From an uncultured Ruminococcus sp. (GTDB lineage Bacteria > Bacillota > Clostridia > Oscillospirales > Acutalibacteraceae), in contig CACXHC010000280.1 of NCBI GenBank assembly GCA_902767285.1, positions 1 to 5,433 on the forward strand: a stretch of DNA of 5,433 bases, read 5' to 3'. The translations under genes and the position numbers were made by a program. Of this stretch, positions 1 through 5,421 are shown piece by piece. Position 1 is the first letter of the stretch, and each line of letters starts with the position of its first letter. The notes under the pieces were generated by a model, which ran no database searches, was not told the origin of the DNA, and saw only the letters and a program-made list of their open reading frames with translations.

Positions 1-42
1 AAATAAATATTTTTTACACAATTAAAGTTTTTTGGAAAGGGT

Positions 43-78
43 TTGGGAAAACCTTTTTTTCAAAAAAGGTTTTCCCAA
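43..78. repeat. 17-bp perfect inverted repeat (A/T-rich hairpin) upstream of aroA
   Basis: The arms at 43-59 and 62-78 are exact reverse complements, separated by only two bases (T60, C61). Each arm carries a GGGAAAACC or GGTTTTCCC block and a T or A run, so the centre reads T7-C-A6. Neither side has a clean T-run directly after the stem, so it is not a textbook intrinsic terminator on either strand. It could still end transcription of a gene lying before the window, or be a copy of an intergenic palindromic repeat. Its T-run/A-run centre resembles the two palindromes at the other end of the window (5170-5195 and 5303-5326). The pairing is read directly; the role is inference. Confidence 0.8.
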
Positions 79-114
79 GAAAGCCAAGAAAGCCAAGAAA
101 GCAAAGAAAGCCAA
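75..114. repeat. 9-bp tandem repeat, about 4.4 copies of CCAAGAAAG
   Basis: Units lie at 75-83, 84-92 and 93-101 (identical), then 102-110 (CAAAGAAAG, one change), then a partial CCAA at 111-114. The first unit overlaps the end of the right arm of the inverted repeat at 43-78, so the tandem array seems to have grown from the hairpin boundary, perhaps by slippage. It lies in non-coding DNA before aroA. A copy number that varies between strains would be expected but cannot be seen here. Confidence 0.85.
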
Positions 115-134
115 TTTTTCACAGTACCTTCGTG

Positions 135-169
135 TACGCTTGCTTTTTGCGTTGCAATTAGCGAGTGTG
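135..169 (+). promoter_or_regulatory. Possible leader RNA hairpin ahead of aroA
   Basis: Bases 135-143 pair with 161-169 (nine pairs, three of them G-U). After a small internal loop (144-146 against 158-160, where U144-A160 can pair), bases 147-150 (TTGC) pair with 154-157 (GCAA) around a three-base loop. The hairpin ends 25 nt before the aroA ATG and has no T-run after it, so it is not a terminator. A small alternative stem, GTAC 124-127 with GTAC 134-137, shares bases with it and cannot form at the same time. It might affect aroA translation or operon expression. No T-box signature or known riboswitch core was recognised. No convincing -35/-10 promoter pair was found in 1-194. Confidence 0.4.
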
Positions 170-194
170 ATTAGCAGAAACGGATTTTGAAATT

Positions 195-1445
195 ATGTCT
201 AATATAAAAATATATCCATCAAAAATACATGGCGAAGTAACAGCTCCGCCGTCAAAAAGTGATGTCCACAGAGCAATTATCTGTGCGGCTTTAGCAAAAG
301 GCGAAAGCGTGATTTCGCCGGTCGCTTTTTCACAAGATATTCTTGCGACTATCGACTGCATAAAGGCTCTTGGTGCAGATGTCACTGTAAACGAAAATTC
401 CGTTGTCATCAACGGAAAAAATATTTTTTGTAATAAAAATTGTGTTCTCGATTGTCGGGAGTCGGGTTCTACTGTTAGATTTTTTATTCCCGTAGCGGCG
501 GCAGGCGGTGTCAGTGCCGAATTTATCGGCAAGGGCAGACTTCCTCAGCGTCCTCTCGGAGTGTACAGCGAGCTTCTGCCTCAGCATGGTATTCAGCGCA
601 AAACAGAAGGCGGTTTGCCGTTCTCTATAAGCGGAAATCTAAAATCGGGTGTGTTTAATGTTCCCGGAAATATAAGCTCGCAGTTTATTACGGGCTTGTT
701 GTTCGCTCTTCCGATTCTTGAGGGCGACAGCGTTATTCATATTACATCGGAACTTCAGTCTAAAGGATATATCGATATGACTATCGATGTTCAAAAAAAA
801 TTCGGTGTTGAAATCTCCTATCAAAACGGGGATTTTTATATAAAAGGAAATCAATCCTATAAACCGTGTTCCTATACGACTGAGGGGGATTGGTCACAGG
901 CGGCGTTCTTTTTAGTTGGAGCGGCAATCTGTGGCGAAATCGCCGTTAACGGCTTGAGAATGGATTCTCGTCAAGGCGATAAGGCAATCGCCGATATTTT
1001 AAAAAAAGTCGGTGCGGATATCTATATTGAACAAAATACGGTTTATTGCAAAGCAAATCAACTTAACGGAATAAATATTGATGCGTCGCAAATTCCTGAC
1101 CTTGTGCCGATACTTTCGGTTTTGGGTGCGTACTCCAAAGGCGAAATTTTAATATATAATGCTCAGCGAGTGCGTTTGAAAGAAAGCGACCGCCTTTCTG
1201 CTATGACAAACGCTCTTTCCGCTTGCGGTGCCGATATAAAACAAACCGAAGATTCGTTGATTATTTGCGGAAAAGATACAATATCGGGGGGATTTGCCGA
1301 AGGCTGTAACGACCATAGAATTGTTATGTCTATGGCGATAGCCGCTCTTAAAAGCGAAAACGGTATAACTATATCCGATAAAGAAAGTATAACGAAATCT
1401 TACGATAATTTTTTTGAAGATCTTGATAAAGTACGGGGTGAATAA
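195..1445 (+). CDS. aroA: 3-phosphoshikimate 1-carboxyvinyltransferase (EPSP synthase)
   Basis: Cytosolic enzyme of the sixth shikimate step: it transfers the enolpyruvyl group of PEP to shikimate-3-phosphate, giving EPSP for AroC, which is encoded next. It is 416 aa, close to the usual ~425-430. Visible active-site elements, with E. coli counterparts in brackets: K21, S22 and R26 in PPSKSDVHR (K22, S23, R27); glycine loop RESGSTVRFF at 88-97, with G91 (G96) and R95 (R100); R119 in LPQRPL (R124); S161-S162-Q163 (169-171); D302 in IPDLVPIL (D313); K329 and R333 in RLKESDRL (K340, R344); H374-R375 in NDHRI (R386); K401 in TKSY (K411). The loop differs from the LGNAGTAMRPL type: the proline at E. 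coli position 101 is Phe96. The ATG at 195 gives the family N-terminus, but the ribosome site is weak (CGGA at 181-184). First gene of the operon here; it ends 3 nt before aroC. Confidence 0.96.
   Translation: MSNIKIYPSKIHGEVTAPPSKSDVHRAIICAALAKGESVISPVAFSQDILATIDCIKALGADVTVNENSVVINGKNIFCNKNCVLDCRESGSTVRFFIPVAAAGGVSAEFIGKGRLPQRPLGVYSELLPQHGIQRKTEGGLPFSISGNLKSGVFNVPGNISSQFITGLLFALPILEGDSVIHITSELQSKGYIDMTIDVQKKFGVEISYQNGDFYIKGNQSYKPCSYTTEGDWSQAAFFLVGAAICGEIAVNGLRMDSRQGDKAIADILKKVGADIYIEQNTVYCKANQLNGINIDASQIPDLVPILSVLGAYSKGEILIYNAQRVRLKESDRLSAMTNALSACGADIKQTEDSLIICGKDTISGGFAEGCNDHRIVMSMAIAALKSENGITISDKESITKSYDNFFEDLDKVRGE
1435..1440 (+). promoter_or_regulatory. Ribosome binding site deciding the TTG start of aroC
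   Basis: GGGGTG, followed by A, lies inside the last codons of aroA and ends 8 nt before the TTG at 1449. It resembles the GGAGGTGA Shine-Dalgarno consensus. No ATG or GTG is placed to give the family N-terminus, so this site supports the TTG and makes aroC translation likely coupled to that of aroA. Confidence 0.65.
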
Positions 1446-1448
1446 ATT

Positions 1449-2522
1449 TTGGGTTCGTTTTTTGGTAATAAAGTACGAATATCTATTTTTGGAGAGAGCC
1501 ACGGCGAGGGGATAGGCGTTGTTATTGACGGTCTGCCCGCAGGTGAGAAAATAGATTTTGATGAATTGTATGCTCAAATGCAAAGGAGATCTCCCGGCAG
1601 AGATAAAACCGCAACTCCAAGAAAAGAAGCCGATATGCCCGAAATTCTTTCGGGTATGGTGGGCGATACTCTCACGGGTTCGCCACTGTGTGCGGTGATT
1701 CGCAATACAAACACTCGCTCGGGTGATTACGGAAATATTCTCAACTCGCCCCGTCCGGCTCATTCCGATTATGCCGCTTTTGTAAAATACGGCGGTCATA
1801 ATGATATAAGAGGCGGAGGGCATTTTTCGGGCAGACTTACGGCAAATATAGTTTTTGCCGGAGCAGTCGCAAGGCAAATTCTCAAAAGAAAGGGAATTGA
1901 TATTGCCGCTCATATTTATTCTATCGGAAATGTTTCGGATACTCCGTTTGCCCCTGTGGGAATCCCGACAGACCTTGTCGAAAAATTAAATAAATCTTCG
2001 TTTGCCCTTGTTGATGAAAGCGTAGAATCAAAAATGCGTGAGGCAGTCGAAACTGTTCGTAAAAATGGCGATAGTATAGGCGGAGTTGTTGAGTGCATTG
2101 TTCAGGGAGTGCCGGCAGGGTTTGGCGACCCGATGTTCGGCGGAGTGGAAAATATAATATCATCGGCAGTTTTCGGAGTTCCGGCGGTTAAGGGAATAGA
2201 GTTTGGCTCGGGATTTTCGGGTTCTGCGATGACGGGTTCTCAAAATAATGATGAGTTTTATTATGACGAAAACGGGATTGTCCGTACTCGCACAAATAAT
2301 CACGGCGGAGCGTTGGGCGGTATAACAAGCGGTATGCCCATTATTTTCAGAGCAGCCATGAAACCTACTCCGTCAATATCGATGGAGCAGAAAACGGTTG
2401 ATTTGCAAACTAAAGAAAATACGGTTTTGTCTATAAAGGGCAGACATGACCCGTGTATTGTTCCGAGGGCTGTTCCTGTTATCGAATCTGCGGCGGCTAT
2501 CGCCGTAATAAATTTAATGTAA
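1449..2522 (+). CDS. aroC: Chorismate synthase
   Basis: Performs the last shikimate step: anti-1,4-elimination of phosphate from EPSP to give chorismate, using reduced FMN as catalyst (family knowledge). It is 357 aa, normal for the family. All three signature regions are present: GESHGEG at 15-21 with invariant H18; RPAHSDY at 102-108 with the second invariant His (H105), followed by GGGHFSGRLTA at 122-132, a variant of the GRSSARET motif; and RHDPCIVPRAVPVIESAAA at 332-350 with the conserved Asp334. The N-terminus GNKVRISIFGESHG fixes the frame. The start codon is TTG, chosen because it stands 8 nt after a good Shine-Dalgarno and begins at the usual distance from the first motif. There are only 3 nt between the aroA stop and this start. 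No flavin reductase domain is visible, so it is probably the monofunctional type that depends on outside flavin reduction. Confidence 0.97.
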   Translation: MGSFFGNKVRISIFGESHGEGIGVVIDGLPAGEKIDFDELYAQMQRRSPGRDKTATPRKEADMPEILSGMVGDTLTGSPLCAVIRNTNTRSGDYGNILNSPRPAHSDYAAFVKYGGHNDIRGGGHFSGRLTANIVFAGAVARQILKRKGIDIAAHIYSIGNVSDTPFAPVGIPTDLVEKLNKSSFALVDESVESKMREAVETVRKNGDSIGGVVECIVQGVPAGFGDPMFGGVENIISSAVFGVPAVKGIEFGSGFSGSAMTGSQNNDEFYYDENGIVRTRTNNHGGALGGITSGMPIIFRAAMKPTPSISMEQKTVDLQTKENTVLSIKGRHDPCIVPRAVPVIESAAAIAVINLM

Positions 2523-2526
2523 GAGG
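2521..2526 (+). promoter_or_regulatory. Ribosome binding site of pheA
   Basis: AAGAGG overlaps the aroC stop codon (TAA at 2520-2522) and ends 9 nt before the ATG at 2536, with a T-run between. This favours ATG 2536 over the in-frame TTG directly before it (2533), which would add only one residue. Confidence 0.7.
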
Positions 2527-2535
2527 TTTTTTTTG

Positions 2536-3660
2536 ATGGAGCTTAAAAATATCAGACAGCAAATAGATGAAATAGATGCTCAAATTGTCGAGCTTTTTAA
2601 ACAGAGAATGGACTGCTCGGCGGCGGTTGCCGAAAGCAAAAAAAATTCAAACACGCCTATTCTCAACGAGGCGAGAGAAGAAGAAGTTCTCAGAGGTGTT
2701 GAGGAGCGTGCCGGAGTGTACGGCAATTACGCAAGACTTTTGTACGAGAATATTATTGCTTTGTCGAGAGAACTTCAATACGGAATTGTCAACGGAAACA
2801 GTGAGTTAAGAAACACAATCGAAAATGCAGAACAACAGCTCGACACTCAAAGCGATAAATGGAATATCGCCTGTTTGGGTGCGGCAGGTTCAAATTCTCA
2901 TTTGGCGGCGATGAAATTTTTTCCAAATGCTGAAATAAGTCTTGAAAAGAATTTCGATAAAGTTTTTGAGGCGGTTGCGTCAAATAAGTGTGATTTCGGT
3001 GTTTTGCCTGTTGAGAACAGCTCGGCGGGTTCGGTGTCGAGGGTGTATGACCTCATACTGAAATACAGATATTTTATTGTTGGTGAAATTGATCTGCCCA
3101 TAGAACATTGTCTGTGTGCAATTCCTCAAACCGATATTTCAAATATTGAGATGATTCTTTCGCACGAACAGGGGCTTTCTCAGTGTTCTTTGTTCATAAG
3201 CGAGAACGGATATAAAACAAAAAAGGTTGGAAGCACATCGGCGGCGGCTCAGACTGTCGCTGAAGAAAAACGCATAAATTGGGCGGCTATCTGTACTAAA
3301 AGAGCGGCTGACGAATATAATTTAAAGGTAATCGATAAAAATATTCAGAACAATGACAACAACTGCACAAGATTTATTGTTATTTCGAAAAAGGCGATAA
3401 TAACCGAGAGTGCCGGCAAAATTTCGTTGTGTTTTACGCTGAGAAATCGTCCCGGCTCGCTGTATACGGTATTGAGCAGATTTGCGTCACATGGATTTGA
3501 TTTAACGAAAATAGAATCTCGTCCGATTCCGGATTCTCAGTTTGATTATTTATTTTATCTTGATTTTATAGGCAACGTAAGAGAAAACGAAAACAATCGC
3601 CGAATGTTGTGTGCATTGTCGGAAGAACTTCCCGAGTTCTCGTTTTTGGGGAATTATTAA
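2536..3660 (+). CDS. pheA: Bifunctional chorismate mutase / prephenate dehydratase (P-protein)
   Basis: Converts chorismate to prephenate and then to phenylpyruvate, committing flux to phenylalanine. It is 374 aa; E. coli PheA is 386. Three domains are visible. Residues 1-82 form an AroQ helical chorismate mutase: R7, R24, K35, R47 and E48 match E. coli R11, R28, K39, R51 and E52, while Asn44 sits where E. coli has D48. After a polar linker (about 86-108), residues 109-286 are the dehydratase domain: GAAGSNSHLAA at 115-125, VLPVENSSAGSV at 156-167, SHEQGLSQC at 209-217 (Glu where Pro is usual), and the catalytic TRF at 278-280. Residues 295-374 are an ACT domain with GSLY at 307-310 and ESRP at 327-330, the places of the GALV and ESRP phenylalanine-binding motifs, so feedback inhibition is expected. 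It lies 13 nt after aroC, and its stop overlaps the next start. Confidence 0.96.
   Translation: MELKNIRQQIDEIDAQIVELFKQRMDCSAAVAESKKNSNTPILNEAREEEVLRGVEERAGVYGNYARLLYENIIALSRELQYGIVNGNSELRNTIENAEQQLDTQSDKWNIACLGAAGSNSHLAAMKFFPNAEISLEKNFDKVFEAVASNKCDFGVLPVENSSAGSVSRVYDLILKYRYFIVGEIDLPIEHCLCAIPQTDISNIEMILSHEQGLSQCSLFISENGYKTKKVGSTSAAAQTVAEEKRINWAAICTKRAADEYNLKVIDKNIQNNDNNCTRFIVISKKAIITESAGKISLCFTLRNRPGSLYTVLSRFASHGFDLTKIESRPIPDSQFDYLFYLDFIGNVRENENNRRMLCALSEELPEFSFLGNY
3648..3652 (+). promoter_or_regulatory. Ribosome binding site and TAATG stop-start overlap for the ANTAR gene
   Basis: GGGGA lies in the last codons of pheA, 7 nt before the ATG at 3660. The pheA stop TAA (3658-3660) shares its last A with that ATG. 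This supports ATG 3660 over the in-frame ATG at 3609, which would sit deep inside pheA and add 17 residues before the receiver-like fold. Confidence 0.6.
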
Positions 3661-4244
3661 TGAAGAGCAAAGTTTTGATTGTGTCGAATTTAACTTCGGC
3701 GGTGAACGTACTAAAAAGTCTGCTTGAGGAAAATTCTTGCGAAGTAGGGGCGGTGGTTACCGATTATCAATCGGCATTCGACCACGCAAACGGCACTCTT
3801 TATGATATTGTAGTTATAAATTATCCTGTAGATGAGTGCGACTGCATATCTTTAGCAAAAAAAATAAGTGAAGAAACAATTTGTGGAGTAGTTATAATTG
3901 TTCCCGAAAAAAAATCACTGTTTATTGGCAATCAGGTATATGAAAGCGGAGTTGTGGTTATAAATAAGCCTATAAACAAGATGTTGTTTTCTCAGCTTAT
4001 TGAAGTTGTGAAAGTTGCAAGAAAAAGATATGTTGGGTTATCGGAAGAGAACGAAAAGCTCAAATTAAGTCTTGAGGAAGAAAAAATTGTAAACAGGGCT
4101 AAACTTTTGCTTATGCAGTATCTTGCGATGAGCGAAGAACACGCTCACAGGTATATTGAAAAGCAAGCCATGGATATGAGAATATCACGTCTTGAGGTTG
4201 CAAAACAAGTTTTAAGAACATACTCGGCAAAGAAAGGCGGATAA
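3660..4244 (+). CDS. ANTAR-domain RNA-binding regulator with degenerate receiver
   Basis: Predicted cytosolic antitermination regulator, 194 aa. Residues 1-118 follow the receiver pattern (KVLIVSNL, YDIVVINYP, VVIIVP, VVVINKPI), but the phosphorylation machinery is gone: the acidic pair is S9-N10, the acceptor Asp position is N54, and the switch Thr/Ser position is V81 or P82; only the lysine (K103) remains. Residues 118-145 are charged and heptad-like, probably a coiled-coil dimer linker. Residues 134-188 match ANTAR: NRAKLLLMQYLAMSEEHAHRYIE, then AMDMRISRLEVAKQVL. In characterised members (EutV, NasR) this three-helix domain binds paired small hairpins and prevents termination. Here control by phosphorylation is unlikely, so a ligand, a partner or protein level may set activity (inference). 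It overlaps pheA by 1 nt, and the lipid kinase gene follows after 3 nt. Its RNA target is unknown; no clear tandem six-base-loop hairpin pair was found in this window. Confidence 0.85.
   Translation: MKSKVLIVSNLTSAVNVLKSLLEENSCEVGAVVTDYQSAFDHANGTLYDIVVINYPVDECDCISLAKKISEETICGVVIIVPEKKSLFIGNQVYESGVVVINKPINKMLFSQLIEVVKVARKRYVGLSEENEKLKLSLEEEKIVNRAKLLLMQYLAMSEEHAHRYIEKQAMDMRISRLEVAKQVLRTYSAKKGG
4233..4240 (+). promoter_or_regulatory. Ribosome binding site of the lipid kinase gene
   Basis: AAAGGCGG resembles AAAGGAGG with one change. It ends 7 nt before the ATG at 4248 and lies inside the last codons of the ANTAR gene, so translation of the two genes is probably coupled. Confidence 0.65.
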
Positions 4245-4247
4245 TTT

Positions 4248-5144
4248 ATGAATGATAATAAGAAAATACTTGTAATTTTTAATGGTGCATCGGGAAAATC
4301 GGCAATAAAAGCGGAATTGTGGCAAGTAGTCGATATTTTGGTAAAAGGCGGTTATGATGTAACCGTATATCCCACACAAAAAAGATTTGATGCTCATGAT
4401 GTTATAATCAAGAGAGCAGATGAATTTGATGTTATCGCCGTGTGTGGTGGTGACGGAACTCTCAGCGAAGCGGTTCAAGGTATGGTAGAACTTCCAAAAA
4501 AAGACCGTGTGCCGATTGGATATATTCCGTGTGGTTCTACAAACGATTTCGGAGCAAGTCTTGAAATTCCATTTGAGATTCCCGAAGCCGCACAAAAAAT
4601 CGTAACAGGAAAAGCAATCAGCTGCGACTGCGGAAAATTCAACGACAAGCCATATTTATATATATCCGCATTTGGAATGTTTACGGACGTATCTTACGAA
4701 ACTCCGCAAAAGATGAAAAACCAGCTTGGTCACGCAGCATATATAATGGAGGCTATACGTAGATTTAAAGATTACTCTTATTATCACATGAAAGTCGAGA
4801 GTGAAGAGTTCGTTACTGAAGATGATTTCATTTTAGGGCTTGTGTCGAATACAACATCAATAGCCGGTATGCGTAACAGATTCGAGTACGAACCTCTGCT
4901 TAATGACGGTCTTTTTGAGTGCGTGTTGATCAAAAAACCGGACTCGCCCTCAGATATTCAAAATATTCTCACAGCAATATTAACTCAAGACCTCGACTGT
5001 CCAAATATAATCAAGTTCACCACAAAAGCAGTCAGATTTTCCTCAGCCGAGGAGGTCAAATGGACTGCCGACGGCGAGGACGGCGGCAGCCATAAAAATC
5101 TTACCATTCAGGTTATACCTCATGCTTATGACATAATCGTATAA
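4248..5144 (+). CDS. Diacylglycerol kinase family lipid kinase (DgkB/YegS-like)
   Basis: ATP-dependent lipid kinase of the DAGK catalytic family, 298 aa, typical for DgkB/YegS/BmrU-type proteins. The N-terminal nucleotide-binding half begins KKILVIFNGASGKS (5-18) and carries the glycine-rich CGGDGTLSEA (66-75) and IPCGSTNDFG (93-102) motifs. The C-terminal beta-sandwich half ends with WTADGEDGG (272-280), whose D275 and E277 match the catalytic DGE element of the family. No membrane segment or signal peptide is seen, so it should be a soluble or peripheral enzyme working at the inner face of the membrane. The likely substrate is diacylglycerol, giving phosphatidic acid, as in Gram-positive DgkB which recycles lipid from lipoteichoic acid synthesis. 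Another lipid is possible, because substrate cannot be read from sequence; hence no gene symbol. It starts 3 nt after the ANTAR gene and appears to be the last gene of the operon. Confidence 0.9.
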   Translation: MNDNKKILVIFNGASGKSAIKAELWQVVDILVKGGYDVTVYPTQKRFDAHDVIIKRADEFDVIAVCGGDGTLSEAVQGMVELPKKDRVPIGYIPCGSTNDFGASLEIPFEIPEAAQKIVTGKAISCDCGKFNDKPYLYISAFGMFTDVSYETPQKMKNQLGHAAYIMEAIRRFKDYSYYHMKVESEEFVTEDDFILGLVSNTTSIAGMRNRFEYEPLLNDGLFECVLIKKPDSPSDIQNILTAILTQDLDCPNIIKFTTKAVRFSSAEEVKWTADGEDGGSHKNLTIQVIPHAYDIIV

Positions 5145-5169
5145 ATCATTAGCTTTTTGTGCTTTTTCT

Positions 5170-5195
5170 CTTCTTTTTTTTGAAAAAAAAAGAAG
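5170..5195. repeat. A/T palindrome of copy 1
   Basis: CTTC plus eight T (5170-5181) pairs with eight A plus GAAG (5184-5195), a 12-bp perfect stem around a GA centre (5182-5183). It begins 25 nt after the lipid kinase stop. It has no GC-rich stem and is followed by an A-run on the + strand, so it is not a convincing terminator by itself. Confidence 0.75.
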
Positions 5196-5254
5196 CAAAA
5201 AAAACTTTTACTATATAAGTTTTATGTTGTTCAACTAACTTTTCTATAAAATAA

Positions 5255-5291
5255 AACAAAAGGGGCTGTGAAAAAAACAGCTCCTTTTGTT
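5255..5291. terminator. Bidirectional intrinsic terminator-like hairpin (copy 1)
   Basis: Bases 5255-5269 pair with 5277-5291: 15 bp with one G-T pair (5264/5282) and a 7-nt loop, GAAAAAA. The GC stem is GGGGCTG/CAGCTCC, flanked by AAAA on the left and TTTT on the right. On the + strand it is followed by TTGCTTATTTTTT, and on the - strand by a T-rich stretch (TTTTGTTTTATTTT). It should end transcription of the five-gene operon and could also stop reading from the right. Confidence 0.75.
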
Positions 5292-5302
5292 GCTTATTTT
5301 TT

Positions 5303-5326
5303 CTTCTTTTTTTGAAAAAAAAGAAG
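5303..5326. repeat. A/T palindrome of copy 2
   Basis: CTTC plus seven T (5303-5313) pairs with seven A plus GAAG (5316-5326), an 11-bp perfect stem around GA (5314-5315). It is the same palindrome as at 5170-5195, one pair shorter. T and A runs changed in step, so the pairing is kept. Confidence 0.75.
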
Positions 5327-5383
5327 CAAAAAACTTTTACTATATAAATTTTATGCTGTTCAACGAACTTTTCTATAAAATAA

Positions 5384-5421
5384 AACAAAAACGACTGCAC
5401 AAGTACGCAGTCGTTTTTGTT
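5384..5421. terminator. Bidirectional intrinsic terminator-like hairpin (copy 2)
   Basis: Bases 5384-5398 pair with 5407-5421 without a mismatch (15 bp), closing an 8-nt loop, ACAAGTAC. The stem is AACAAAAA plus CGACTGC. A run of five T (5414-5418) follows the GC part on the + strand, and a T-rich stretch follows it on the - strand. With the hairpin at 5255-5291 it makes a double terminator between the lipid kinase gene and whatever lies to the right. Confidence 0.7.

Larger units (their letters stand above)
5164..5294. repeat. Tandem intergenic element, copy 1
   Basis: About 131 bp, made of an A/T palindrome (5170-5195), a variable A-run, a 57-nt core (5205-5261) and a terminator-like hairpin (5255-5291) ending in TTTTGTTGCT. 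The core differs from that of copy 2 (5334-5390) by three substitutions (5219/5348, 5227/5356, 5236/5365); the A-runs differ in length. The stretch just before it (5154-5163, TTTTTGTGCT) looks like the tail of a further, truncated copy. The boundaries are approximate. The repeat is seen directly; its origin is unknown. Confidence 0.85.

Noticed and set aside
1..194. T-box, known riboswitch or tandem ANTAR-type hairpins in the aroA leader
   Set aside because: No T-box consensus is present. The GTAC hairpin at 124-137 has a six-base loop (CTTCGT), but lacks A at position 1 and G at position 4. No conserved riboswitch core was recognised.
1149..1913. Long minus-strand open frame (254 aa) opposite the aroA-aroC junction
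   Set aside because: It lies fully antisense to two clearly conserved genes, shows no recognisable domain, and its composition fits a shadow of the + strand codons.
2533..2535. TTG one codon before the pheA ATG as the start
   Set aside because: It adds only one Met. The AAGAGG site suits the ATG at 2536 and TTG is the weaker codon.
3609..3659. Earlier in-frame ATG for the ANTAR gene
   Set aside because: It would lie 51 nt inside the pheA coding region and add 17 residues not part of the receiver pattern. ATG 3660 has a ribosome site and the classic TAATG overlap.
5205..5261. Promoter in the repeat core (TATATA and TATAAA boxes)
   Set aside because: The A/T-rich boxes are expected by composition. 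TTGAAA at 5180-5185 is 26 nt from TATATA, and no other -35-like sequence lies at a proper distance.
5149..5400. Minus-strand 83-aa open frame with two copies of a FYFIEKxVEQHKxYIVKVF-like repeat
   Set aside because: It is a reading of the tandem intergenic element: Phe/Lys-rich from the T and A runs, crossing both hairpins. Of the three core substitutions, two change the residue and one is silent, which shows no sign of protein selection. It is better explained as repeat DNA.
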